DNA of 64,000 bases, from positions 5,787,351-5,851,350 of the forward strand of contig OZ020267.1 in NCBI GenBank assembly GCA_963971225.1. The letters run 5' to 3'. This stretch comes from Melieria omissa (taxonomy: Eukaryota; Arthropoda; Insecta; Diptera; Ulidiidae). How positions within the stretch are numbered: the stretch's first letter is position 1; each line of letters opens with the position of its first letter. Below the pieces are notes generated by a model. That model was not told where the DNA came from, did not search any database, and worked only from the letters and a program-made list of their open reading frames with translations. The translations under genes were made by a program, and so were the position numbers. Positions 1 to 11,408 of the stretch are shown here, piece by piece.

Positions 1-1740
1 GGGAAAAGAAAATTTACAGCTGCTCATTCGGTGTCTAACAGTTCAATTTAACAGAAATTTGTTGAAAGGTTGAGACTTTGGGTTTAAAGTAGAAAAATAT
101 TGCAATTTTTTAGAAAATTAAATTTTGAAATTTTTTTGAAAATTTTACAAATGACTCTGCATGCATATAAAACGAAGTGGAACCTCGGTGGTTGAGCGTG
201 AAGTGTACTGTGCTCGCATTGCAGAAGTTGTGGGTTCGTGTCATAGCTGGTTTGGTTCCGACTTTTTGGTCGTTTAGTCTTTTGTGTCAGAAACAAGAAC
301 ATTCAAAATACTTAATGTTGCTTGTGTACATTGCAATTTTAGTGCTAGTTAAAATTTTAATGGCCATTTCCTGTGCTATTTTAATTACCTCACTGTCTAC
401 CAACAATTTTCAGTTAACATTAAACAACTCGAATTATGTTGCCTGGTGTTGATTGTGTGAGAAGCGCACAAGTTATGTTGTTAACCGCAACAATAATAAA
501 AAAAGCAACAACATTATTATTATGAACATGAAAACCGCCAATGAATTATATTAGCCACCAAAAGACAACACTGAAAGCAGCAACAGTAACAACCACAGTG
601 ACAGCTGCAACCAGCTGCATTTTGCACAGAAACACAAAAAAATTGCACACAAACACACACACACACACACACAAATAATATTGATGTAAATTTCAGCGCA
701 TTGTGATTGTAATGTATACATAATTTTTTTTTAATATTTTTTTTTAAATTTTCCTTTCTCTGTGCAAAGCGTCGAAAGTTTAATTTTATAATTTTTTCAT
801 ATATTTTTTTGGTGATATTTGCATTTTAACAATTATGTATTCATATATAAAAAAGTATAAGCAAAAATGTTAATTAGTAATTAAAATTTATTGTTATGTA
901 AATGCAGTGGTTGTGTTGTTTTTCTGTTGCCACATTCTGACAACTAATGTGCGACTTTGTTTGTGTTGATTTTTTTGAGTCTTTGTTGTTTGTTGTGGGC
1001 AATGCCATACATCAACAATCAAACAATAGTAATTACCACAGTCGAAACGCCCCCTAACATAAATTAAGTCGGACAAACGTAAAATTACAAATGTACAAAC
1101 TAAAACGCGATGCGACAACATTTACGCGACAAGCTAAACACGTGTCGACAGCCAATTTCACACTTTCCGGCCTCAGTGACTGATTAACAATTTAATGTAC
1201 ATTTGTATGTACATATGTAAGTGTATGTACTATGTAAGTGTGTATGCATGATTACATGTATTTTCGAATGCGGCACATGTAGCAGCGATTTTCGATGATG
1301 CATAACAACAACAACACAAATTCAAATTGCTTCAAGGTGTGAAATTCGTTTGACGTGCGGATATTTTTTTTTGTATTTGTCGAAAAGTCGTTCGCAATGA
1401 GTTGTATTTGTATTTGCATTTTAATTTTTAATATTTTTTTAAAGTAAATATTTTCGAAAAATTGTTTTTATTTAATGTTTTTTATCTGAATTTTATATGT
1501 GAAACGGGCAAAATGTCACAAAAAAGCAAAATTGAATAAAACATAAATATTCATAAATAAAACATGAAATTTCATTTAATTGAATAACTAAAAAAAATTG
1601 CTGAAATGATTTATAGTTGGTTTGTGCTCTACAGTATTTAATTTTAGTCCGAAGTTTTTATTGTTTAAAAAATATTTACTCGTTTTCTAGTTATAATTTA
1701 ACGACATGCATTGTGACAATGCAGGTTTCAATTAAAATTT
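1..1740. other. AT-rich intergenic or intronic DNA with a weak tRNA-like SINE head
   Basis: No gene is seen. Around 182-270 there is a tRNA-like stretch (box-A-like GGTTGAGCGTGAAG, box-B-like GTGGGTTCGTGTCATAG) followed by TGG/TTT-rich sequence, which may be the head of an old SINE. A CA dinucleotide run lies at about 651-673. The rest is AT-rich unique-looking sequence. Confidence 0.45.
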
Positions 1741-1833
1741 TTTGATGTACAAATAAATTTCGTCTAAAAGTTCTGGCAGCTTGCGCTCTCTCTTTAAAAT
1801 TTAAGTAAATTTTTTTTTTGTATTTTTTTTTAT

Positions 1834-2181
1834 TATACCTAACAAAATTTTTATAAGAAGTTAAATTTGAAAGAAAGAGCACAAATTAAACATATTAAAA
1901 AAAAAAAAATTATTAACAAAAATGAATTAAAAAAATATAATACATTGGAATTGGTTAAATTTGTGCTCTTTCTTTCAAATTTAACTTATTTTTTTGTGTT
2001 TTTTGTTTTCTTACGATACCTAACACAATTCTTATATGCAGTTAAATTTGAAAGAAAGAACACAAATTTAACTAAATTAATAAAAAAAAATTAATTAAAA
2101 AAAACTTAATTACTGAAAATTAGTTAAATTTGTGTTTCTTTTTCAAATGTAACTTCTTATAAAAACTGTGTAAGGTATAGT
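1834..2181. mobile_element. Fold-back element with four alternating inverted copies of one motif
   Basis: The outer ends read TATACCTAACAAAATTTTTA on the left and its diverged complement on the right (ending near GTAAGGTATAGT). A roughly 30-bp module, GTTAAATTTGAAAGAAAG followed by A-rich sequence, occurs at about 1857 (+), 1955 (-), 2040 (+) and 2124 (-). Each neighbouring pair could form a long hairpin. No coding sequence is present. The TIRs suggest a non-autonomous DNA transposon with an internal inverted duplication; the superfamily is unassigned. Confidence 0.6.
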
Positions 2182-2571
2182 AAAAGGAAACCCTTTATTT
2201 TTTCAATAGGTGGCTTTCGTTATCTGTATCTCACTTTGTGTAAGTTCGATCACCATATGCTGGATAGCTTTGAAAAATGTAAGATTTCGTACTAAAAAAC
2301 TTTTTAGAGAGTTTTTAGTGGCTTGTCTCAGTTTTGTTTGAACGCACTTCAAAGAAAAATACGATATATTTTACAGATTTTATTCGAAAAGAGCGAAAAT
2401 GAATGGTAAAATTATGAACAAAGCTATTAGTTTTGATACTGTAATAGCCAATCATGCGCTGTTTTGGTTTCGTTAATCTCGAGTTTCGGTAATTTTTATG
2501 TCAAAGATGCACTACGCTGTAGAAGGTTCAAATAATTTGCGTAAACATTTGCATAAAACCATGGAAATCAA

Positions 2572-2873
2572 TCAATCATCCAGCGCTGGCTTCTCATACC
2601 GAATGCCCCAGGTTCGATTTCTGGCTCGGGTTGGTGAAAAACTCGTCTATCGCTATCAACATGAAGCAGATGAGATTTTCAAGAATCGCACAAGTGCGCT
2701 CTTGGTAGACAATAGAAAAACCTCCAAATGTGAAAGGAAAAATAGCCAAAAAAAAAACCGTCGGTCGGATTCGGCGTTAAACTGTAGGTCCCCTCCTTCC
2801 CTTTCCCCCATCCGTTGCAGTGTTGCATACACATTTCAAACAGGTGGAATTTGTGGTATCACAACAACAACAA
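2572..2873 (+). mobile_element. tRNA-derived SINE, copy 1 (5' part of head missing)
   Basis: The copy is flanked by a 12-bp direct repeat CATGGAAATCAA at 2560-2571 and 2874-2885, a clean target-site duplication. It starts inside the tRNA-like head (CCAGCGCTGGCTTCTCATAC) and keeps the box-B region GGTTCGATTTCTGG. It shares the whole body with the full-length copy at 37248-37645 and ends in GTATCACAACAACAACAAC. It lacks the last roughly 60 bp and the CCTAA tail of that copy. It sits inside mariner copy A. Confidence 0.8.
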
Positions 2874-3330
2874 CATGGAAATCAAGTCTGACTTACCAAG
2901 GAGCTAAAAATGGCACAAATAATCATTTGGAGCAAAAAGAAACTCGATGTATGAGTGAGAGACGAGTTCATATAAACAAATCTCATGAACCGAACTTTCA
3001 TCTGCGAATCGCTGCTGAATTGCAACAAAATTTAGCCACTTTTGAAGCGCATGCTGACTGAGTTTGAAAAATGATTTCCTTCTGACAACAAGCGAAAACT
3101 GTTGTGGTCAAATTGCAGTCAACTGGTGCAAACGATGGTCAAGCTAGGATTGACAGTCGGGAAGGATTTGTTGTGTGTGTTTTGTGCGATTGACAGAAAA
3201 TTGTCTACTATGAGCTGCTCTCCTATGGTCAAACTCTTAACTAACAATTGGACTGTCTGAAGAAAAAATTTATTGGAAGCCTCCAGCTCTGACTCATAGG
3301 AGAGGACTTTTGTTCCATCAGGACAATCTT

Positions 3331-3545
3331 GTCGGCCGCGATAGTCCAGCGGGTAGCGCGCTGGCTTCTCATACCAAACGCCCCAGGTTCGATTGCTGGC
3401 TCGGGCTGGTGAAAAACTCGTCTACTTTTATCGCTATACACATGAAGCAGAGGAGAATTAAAATAATCGCTCAAATGTGTTCTTGGCAAACAATAGAACA
3501 AGTGATAGAAAACCTGACAACTGCCATTCGGATTCGGCGTTCGAT
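3331..3545 (+). mobile_element. tRNA-derived SINE, copy 2 (3' truncated)
   Basis: The copy starts with GTCGGCCGCGATAGTCCAGC, keeps an A box (GCGGGTAGCGCG) and a B box (GGTTCGATTGCTGG), and follows the SINE body as far as ATTCGGATTCGGCGTT. Mariner sequence resumes after that. No clear target-site duplication was found. A deletion or internal truncation of the SINE body is visible compared with copy 1. Confidence 0.7.
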
Positions 3546-4059
3546 CGAAGCTCCGATAGTTTCGTTATGAGGTTCTTATGTATCCACTTTTCTTATGTCC
3601 ACATCTAGCGCCAAGTGATTAGCACCGGTTTCTGTTTAAAAACTGTCCAAAAATGTGCCTTAAGAGAAACTTATGAAAATCGACGGCCCCAGTTTTGGTC
3701 AGTAGAGACAAGGGTTTCTATAAGAAAGGAAAATGAATTACCTTCAAAACGGGAATTAGTTATTAAACAAAACGGAGCACATTTATCATTCATCGTAGCC
3801 AAATATTTCCAAATAAGCTAAATGAAGCCTTAAATTTCATGCAAAAATGTTGCTTTTCTTTTCACCACAACAAACTCCTTAAGCCAAAACTGTTAACGAA
3901 AAACTAGAAATTACGAATATATGAAGTAATTTTGCGTACAGTTCTCACTTACGAATGTAAAGGACAATGAAATTAAGCAACTTAAGCCAACTAGCAACAT
4001 TTGAGCTAAACGTTCTAAGGAAAATGTTTGGTTATCTCAGACTATCACTTGATAAATAC

Positions 4060-4345
4060 TTATCACATAAGATATAATGACGAGCAAGAGGAGTTAAAAA
4101 ACAGCCAAATGTGATAAGAAAAGATGGCTTGGACTTGTAAAAAGAATACCTGAGCAAAAGCCAACAAAACAGACATTCAATAAAACGAAAGGGCGATCAA
4201 AGAGCAGGTTATTGCAGACCTAGAAGCCATTAAACTGATGGATAATAGCTAAACAGAAAGAAGCTTGGAAGAGAGTACTTGCGGAAGTAATGTAAGTAAT
4301 CCGGTCCGAGGACTATCATAGTTAGAAAGAAAAAGAAGAAGAAGT
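4060..4345 (+). mobile_element. 3' end of a non-LTR (RTE-like) retrotransposon, truncated
   Basis: The sequence translates discontinuously to a Gly-Leu-Val-Lys-Arg-Ile-Pro-Glu-Gln piece and a later AWKRVLAEVM piece. This is the pattern at the extreme C-terminus of many non-LTR reverse transcriptase proteins (G-H-V-x-R-M-P...W-R-x-L-x-E). It ends in an AAG-rich tail at 4326-4344. There are stops in every frame. The clade is uncertain. Confidence 0.45.
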
Positions 4346-6944
4346 AATGAGCAGTCAGTACATGAAATACGTAACCGTTGCACTAGCAAATACAATTTAT
4401 TTATTTACCCAAATGAGCAAAGTAAATAAGAAGAAAAAAGTGTTTGTCTTAGCATGGATTCATGGACAAGTGAATGGTTGCAGTAAATTGTTTAATTTTC
4501 TGACTCATTATTTAAGAATGCTTTCATTTGTTGATTATATTTTCATTTAATGGCTTTGTGTGTAAATATGTGTGCATGTGTGTGTGTGCGAGAGCGGAAT
4601 TTGTTAATTCATTTGTACTTGTTTAAAGAATAATTGATTTTCATTGCTCCATAGTTACATGTAAAATCAACAATTAATGTGAAACAACAACAACAGCAAA
4701 TACAGAGAGAGCCAAAAAAATGCAAACAACAAGGTCAGTGGTGCACAACGAGGCCCATCGATAGAGCTGTCGGTGTTGTTTAAACTGTAATGAATTAAGC
4801 AATTTATTTGATTGTAATCAAACAATATCAATATTTAACTAAAATAAACTTTTTTCTCTGCACATATGCGAAGTATTTTCAGTTTTTTTGCATTAATGCA
4901 TTAAAATTTTTAAAATCAATTTTAATCTACAATTTAAATTACTCATACGATCCGTGGACCGTGTGATAAGAGGTTGTGTGGAAAAATGCAATTTGCTGTG
5001 GTGGACTGAAGTGAAGTGTTATGGTGAAATTTTTAATGCCGGAATAAAGTTGTTGAACAATTTATATAAACAGTTTTGCAAAATTTTTGCATGAAATTTA
5101 AGACTTCATTGAGCTTAGTTGGAAGAATTCGGCTACGAGTAAATGTACTCCGTTTTGTTAATTAATTCTCTTTTAATTAATTAATTTGCCTTTCTCATAG
5201 AAACTTTCGTCCCTACTAACCAGAACTGGAACCGTCGATTTTCACAAGTTTCCCTTGAGGCAAATTTTACATTGGAAAAAGCTCACATAAATTTGTGTAT
5301 GCAACACGGGTCGTATGAGTAACTTTAATACAAGTTTGAAATGTTTTCAAAAGAATGGATGGATTGATATGGAAAGACTCATAAAGGTTTTTTATTTCGA
5401 AGCTTACATAGTCATGTGTAAAGTTGTGTCGAACAGTCGCTCGATAAAAAGCCGTAGCTATAGATCAGATTTATTCCCTTGATTACTTCTAGATCGCCTG
5501 AAACACTCTAACTATTTTGCGTTTATGTGTGCAGAGTGTTTTATTTCTGTCCCTCTTTTTAGACATGAAAACATCGACAACCAAAGTTTTGTACCTCAGC
5601 TTTCATTGCTGTATGCTTTCGTGTGTGTATGTGTGTGTGTGTTGCGCGATTGCATGCAAACTCGTCAAGTGCGCGCGCACTAAAAACCTTTCAATATCGA
5701 TTTTGCGTTGTCGCTTGGTTGCTGCCATAAGGCGGCGATGCGATATTAATGCTGACTGTCGCACACACACACACAGGCACGTAGCTGCATGATTGCAAGG
5801 CAACAACTTGTCAGCTGCAGTACGTGAATTTTTGGGGCACAATGCGGCTGCACTCGATCCTCACTCTTCACATTTTGCGCTGCAATCACAATTTCGCTGC
5901 ATCGCGTAGCATTAGGCAAGGCGACTTTATTGCTGGCGGATCATTGGTGTTGTTGTTGTTATTATTATTGTTGCTGTTGTTGCCATTTGTTGTTTTTGTG
6001 TTTTTAAGTGAAAACAACGAAAATGTTCATTCGCAAAAACAATGCCGAGCAGCGTCAACGCTCATATCTGTTCTATCTGTGTTTGGCTGTTTACACTGCA
6101 CAGTCATCAGGCGGGTCACTGTGCGCGAGCATGTGTGTATGTGTGTGTGTGACGGTTGTGTATGTGTGTGCGTTGCATTTGTGCCTCGACTCGTGCACGC
6201 TTAAGTGCAGCCGTGCGCTGACATGTCATTGTTGGTGAATGGGTCCAAAAGTGCTTTGCTTACAAACACAGACACACTATGACTTTTACACACACACACA
6301 CACAAACCCATGTATGCGCACTCACTCTTATAATTCCACTTTAATGGTGTTGCAAGTGCAGTTGAATTGTTTTTTCGTTGACGCTGTCGCTGACGCTCGG
6401 CTATCGTCGATCTTGATGTTGTTTTGAATTGTGTTGTTATTGTTGTTGTTGTTGTTGCTGCTGCCACTGTTATTATTGTTGATGTCATGGCGTGTTGTTG
6501 TTGTTGTTCGTGCTCGCATTGCCAGTTGGCCATAAAAATCAAACGTTGTAAAATTTTATGCGCCATTCTTCGTTTCAAATAACCGAAAATGTTGTCTCCT
6601 AGCGGCTGTGTGCCAGAAATGGGCAACGTGCGGCGCGCGGCGTGCGCTGTGCAGCATTAAAAGCTTCCATAAATAATGACAGTGAGCATTTTGAAATCAT
6701 AACGTGTCAAGATAAACAGTGCACAGCATCATTGTGAAATATTGAGCAACGTTTTGGGCAAAGTTTTAGTGCTTTGATTTACGATTGAAAAATATGGAGA
6801 ACTGAGTGTAAACGAGGTGGCACCAGTTGGTGAAATATGCTGCTAGAAATTCGAAAATATCAAAAAAATTTTAGAAAACAATTGTTTTAAATTATACTGA
6901 GTGGTTCAAAGTGTAAAGTTTCTGATTACACTGATTCCAAAAAA
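4346..6944. other. Unique AT-rich DNA with GT and GTT microsatellites, no gene
   Basis: The stretch holds GT/CA runs near 4570, 5620, 5760, 6130-6160 and 6285-6303, and GTT/GTTG runs near 5946-5985 and 6430-6510. The 5.5-6.7 kb part is GC-richer and looks single-copy. The open frames here are translations of the microsatellites and carry no recognisable domain. Confidence 0.5.
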
Positions 6945-7412
6945 AAAATAACAAGGTTCTGACAACGGATTATGGAAGAGGGGACAAAAAAAATATACGT
7001 GTATCGGTATTTTGAAAGTTTACGTCTGAATTTTTTTAGGTTGGTCAAAGTTTTCCCCTTTTTGCACATTCTTATGGTGAATCGGCATACGAAAACCATG
7101 TAACCTCACATTTTAGGTATATGATGTGTTCAGAAATTTGATGTAAAATACTACGAAGAACATTTTTGTAGAGCATTTTAACCCTGTAGCTCCTATTTTT
7201 ATGGGTCAATTTTACCCTTTTTTTCTAAAATGCCAAAAATGTCCTGTAAAACAGGACTTTTTAAGGACAAAATGTATCACGAAAATATTTGCCATAAAAT
7301 TCTACTATAGGTCTCTGAATACATCAAAGCTCAGAAATTAACTTGAACGCCAGAATGAAGCCAAAACTGAAAATGTGTTTAAGTGTTTATTTCGTTCATA
7401 ATCAAAAATTTG
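6945..7412 (-). repeat. Dispersed repeat, inverted partner of 60675-61115
   Basis: From AACAAGGTTCTGACAACGG to TTAAGTGTTTATTTCGTTC, this block is the diverged reverse complement of the middle of the TTAA-flanked element at 60582-61406. Shared landmarks include a TCCTGTAAAACAGGA palindrome (7231-7260 here) and GAATCGGCATACGAAAACCA. The CCCTTTCGA termini of the family are not recognisable here, so it is a partial copy. Confidence 0.75.
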
Positions 7413-9036
7413 TTTTTGTTGTGCAGTGTTATTTAAGAATTTACACTTTGAAATGTTTCACGAGAAATGTTTCACAGCCTTCAAGAAGTCCATTTAACCA
7501 GGCAATCAATCCAATTACTACAACTGGCCAATCAAAATGGCATATTGCGTCCAACATGTGGCAATGTGTGTCATTAAAATTAATAAATCTGTCGCGTTGC
7601 AGCAATGCACGCAACGCGTTGAATCGATATCAAAAGTTATCAGACGCAGCGCTTTTCCTGACAAGCGAATTCATTTTGATGCGACAAGTGTGGCATTCTT
7701 AATGATGAAGTCGAGCGAACAAATAATCAAAATCGAATATGTTAACGCTTCGAAAAATAATTGGAAATTAATGCAAATAAAATAAATAACAAAAAATAAA
7801 TGAAGACGACGACAACAGGAAAAGGAAATGAAGGGGGCTTGAAGACAGAATTACAAGAAAGTTGGCAGAATTACAGGTTGCTTGGTTGAAAACAAATGAC
7901 AGCAATAACTCAATGAGGGCATAATAAGTCCATACAGGTGCACCAACACAAACACAAACATACATACACGAAGAAGAGTTTACAGCGCTCACTGGCAGTG
8001 AGTATTCGTGCTGCAGAGTGAATAAGTGTTTATGTTTGTATGTGTGACCAGTGACTACGAGCCGGCTATTGCTGCCGATGACTGTTGTGGCACTGACAGT
8101 GGCAATGCCGTTGTCCTTCGTTGGGGAATTTCTTCGTATCAGCATAAAAGCAAACACCTAAGAACGCCAACCGAGACAGATTAAATGGCCATCCTTTCAA
8201 ACGGAAATGCCAGTGTGGCCATAACGGTAGCAATAGAAGGGGTGCAAGATTCACACACACACACACACATGTGCCGAGGTGAGAAACCGCAATGACTTGC
8301 GTTGCTTTATTAAACCGATCCCAACCAAGAAACGAACGCAGCCGGGGAGAACAGACAAAACATTGTTCTGCTGTCGATTGAGACTTTAGTGGGCGAGATG
8401 TAAATTAATGTTATGATTGGTTGGCATCCATGGGCTTTGTGTGCGTTGAGCCATCTCGAGCTGCGTTGTGTGGTCCATGGATGGATTGTGTTAATTTTAA
8501 TCTGTTCGACCACCTTCGACGCCCCCAATCCATGGCGGTCGTGTCCAACAGTGCGCTGTTCTCGTATGAACGCTTGCTGGCGTGTTTGTTTATATGTAAG
8601 CGCCAGCACACATACACACCTATTTATGTGTGTATGTATGTGCGGGTAATTTATTTTGGTATCTATCCATTCGACGACACCAGCTGCCGCATAATCTTAA
8701 TGGCTCATCTACGGGTTCGAGAAAGCTGCTGTATGTGTATGCTGCATGTGTGTGTGTGTGTTTGTGTGTATGTTTGGCGCCCTCTTTATATGCGTGTGTA
8801 TTCAGGTGGCAATGACACCAACTCGCTGGCTCCATCGCTATTCATCGCATTCATGCGGCTACCTACGGAACACACACACACAGACATATTTACACACACG
8901 GCGTAACCTTCATTCGAAGAAAAATTGCGCCATCATCATTTGCAGCAAAGAATTATGAGACAGCATTAAATATAAATGAGTAGATTTTCAACCACATAAC
9001 TAGCAGCGGTACATGGCCAACATTGTGATTTAGCTG
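7413..9036. other. Unique DNA with CA/GT microsatellites, no gene
   Basis: The stretch carries CA runs near 7950, 8252-8270 and 8870-8884 and GT runs near 8620-8640 and 8745-8770. The 8.0-8.9 kb part is GC-richer. Several overlapping frames are open on both strands but have CVCV/HTHT composition from the microsatellites. No conserved domain or splice-flanked exon was recognised. Confidence 0.45.
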
Positions 9037-9420
9037 TTCTATGTTGTTGTTGTAGAACAGTTTAACTAAAACTTTAAGGACTCAATCTTGCTTTAGTGAA
9101 GTTTTGCAAAGCGTGACAAGTTTTTATAAATCGTGGTTTAGTGGAGCTGGAAACCTAAGACTAGCAACGAATAGAACCTGCATTATTCTTCTGTTCGAAG
9201 GTTCACCAAACACACCAAACTAGAAAACATTGTGCGTTGCTTGTTCCATGTTGTTGTTGTAGTACAGTTTAACTAAAACTTTAAGGACTCAATGTTGCTT
9301 TAGTCAAGTTTTGAAAAGTCTAAAAGATGTTTATGAACTGTTATTTAGTGGAGCTTGAAACCAGTCTTAGCAACGAGTAGAACCGGCAAAATTCTTCTGT
9401 CCAAAGGTCCACCAAAGTTG
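9037..9420. repeat. Two-copy tandem duplication, about 207-bp unit
   Basis: Copy 1 runs from TGTTCTATGTTGTTGTTGTA at 9037 and copy 2 from TGTTCCATGTTGTTGTTGTA at 9243. Both share AGTTTAACTAAAACTTTAAG, TTTAGTGGAGCT and TAGCAACGA. Divergence is moderate, so the duplication is not recent. No coding role is seen. Confidence 0.8.
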
Positions 9421-11408
9421 AAAACCAAACCTTTCTACAGGTTCCAGGCCAAAACAACTGACTTCTACAAAAATTGCAAACTGCCAATGACTTAAAAAAT
9501 TCTCACACGATTTTTCTTAACTTTTCAATTTCATTTCATTACCTAAATTAACTCAAATAAACCTTTATCGATTTTCAACTCTCAACAGTTCGAAACGTGC
9601 TTTTCCGGTTTGATTGTTATAGCTTCTCACTTGCAAACTTTTCGCACCACAAACATTTCATCCGCTGTTCGATACAAAGTTTTGCATTTCTCCACCGCAT
9701 AAATAATGCAAACATTTGGCCAGTCGAAATTCAACTTGTTTCGTTTTTCATTTTGCATGAAAACGTTTTCATGATTTGCCAGTCCGATGCAAAAATTCTG
9801 CCAAAGTGTTTTTGTGCGATTTGTGGCAGCGAGCATAAAACACGTTTCGAATGCCAAATGTGAAAATGCAGATACACACACACACATTACTGTCCTCTTT
9901 GTTACCAACAAAAAATGACAACAACAAAAAACAACAACAAATCAAACAAAAATCACACAATAACAACAATTGCAGCGAGAAAAGTTAAGCTGTTGTTGTC
10001 TGTTGATAGAATTTTGCAAGCGCTTTGCGATCAAAGCAACAACAAAAACTGGCTGACAGTGTGTTTGTGTGTGTTCAGTGGCGCACAAAGGATTTCATTT
10101 TGGAGGGTTTTGCGTACAACTTTTAATACCGAATGCCATTCGAAACCATATTTTGACCAGCAAGTTTTGTGTTTGGGAGGTTTGAACCCCAAAAATGCTC
10201 CCTCAATGCTCCACTGTGTCTGTGTGTGTGATTTTGGCGCAATTTGACATGCAAATGTCTGATTGGGAAACCACTTTCTGAGAGAGGGTTGGAAAGTAAC
10301 ATGTGGATGCATTTGGTCTAATATGGGGTAAAGGTGGAATGGGGAGGGGCGCAACCAACTGTTCACATATCTGCCAGTATGCAGCATTCGTAAATGCATT
10401 TTCAATCGATTGAATCAAAATAATCAGCACAGCGCACTTGCTTCAGCAACAAAAAACGACAAAGTATGATTCAAGTGTCGCTCAGTTGCTCAGTCTTTGT
10501 CTGTCAGTTTGCGTGTGTGTGTGTTTTTGTGTGGGTGCGCGTTTGGTTCAGTGATTTTGCGTGCGTTTTTGTGATGAAACTACTTTGCACAATTTGTGCC
10601 AAGCATTACAAATTGTCTTCCGTCTGTCGTTGTCATTGCATGGCGTGTCCAATTTATGACATTATTTATATTTTCCTTCGCTTTTGGTGCTTTTTTGTCG
10701 ACGCCATTGTCAATTGGATTGAACAAAACTCTCACTGCCAACGGCTGCAATTTATGGCCGCTTACATTTTGACTCGCCACAACGACATGCGGCCACTTGA
10801 GTGATTGCCGGCTACATGAATTTTCGCTTTGTACTTTGGGCTGCGAGCGGCTAATCAGAATGTTTGCCGATTTCATGGTCCTTTTCTGTGTGTATGTGTG
10901 TGTGTGTGTGACTACAGGAAATTGCGTCATGCATTACCGAATTGAAATCAGTTAAAAGCTGGCACAGTTGTGCAATGCTCCCCCCGCACTCTGCCCAATC
11001 TCCTTAGCTGTCATCACATTCGTTGTGCTGACATTTCGGGCATTGCCGGTGACTGCTAGCAACTTTGTGAATTAATCGTCCGTGGCGACTGTTGTGGCCC
11101 ATGAGCGTAGCACTTGATTGTCCTAATGCACTGGGGATTACTGTGGAACAATGATGCATGGCACTGCTCGCTTCTGGAGCCATAACTCAGTGACCAAAAT
11201 GCACGCTCTTTACTTTTATGAAGGCATTGAAATTAATAAGCATGACAATGGGCATTGTTGTTGTTGTTGCCACAGCTGATATCTGTGAAGTGTAAACGAC
11301 TTGCAGTGATGTCCTGCGACAGTGAAAGGTGCGTAATATTTGTGAAAATCTTAAAAAGACTGGAATTAGTATACCGGAATTTGCTTTTTTACATACAGAA
11401 GAAGAGAT
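9421..11408. other. Unique DNA around the hAT MITE, no gene
   Basis: Apart from the 141-bp MITE, the stretch holds AAC/CAA repeats at about 9912-9970, GT runs near 10515 and 10888-10912, and single-copy-looking sequence. No coding exon is supported on either strand. Confidence 0.4.
10076..10216. mobile_element. 141-bp hAT-type MITE (family H, copy 1)
   Basis: The left end reads CAGTGGCGCACAAAGG and the right end complements to CAGTGGAGCATTGAGGG. Inside lie a G-run GGGAGG and GAACCCC near the right end. The flanking 8-mers TGTGTGTT and TGTCTGTG agree at 6 of 8 positions, as expected for an old 8-bp hAT duplication, though the GT-rich site makes this weak alone. Related copies lie at 48508, 52077 and 52322. 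Confidence 0.6.

Larger units (their letters stand above)
2215..3840 (+). pseudogene. Decayed mariner transposase copy A, interrupted by two SINEs
   Basis: Translated pieces line up, in order, with a mariner (Tc1/mariner, DD34D, irritans-like) transposase. A GNFYVKDA-like piece lies near 2483. A piece resembling LDVW...TNLMNR...ICESLL...LLKRM lies at 2940-3060. YYELLSYGQTLN lies near 3210-3245, VFHQDN remains at 3311-3330, and a VLMYP...LAPSD piece lies near 3570-3620. A FYKKGKMNLP...IKQNGAHL tail lies near 3715-3785. Stops and frameshifts are frequent, so no protein is made. One SINE (2572-2873) interrupts the N-terminal half; another starts right after the HQDN codons at about 3331. A sister copy lies at 48.2-49.8 kb. 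Confidence 0.75.
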
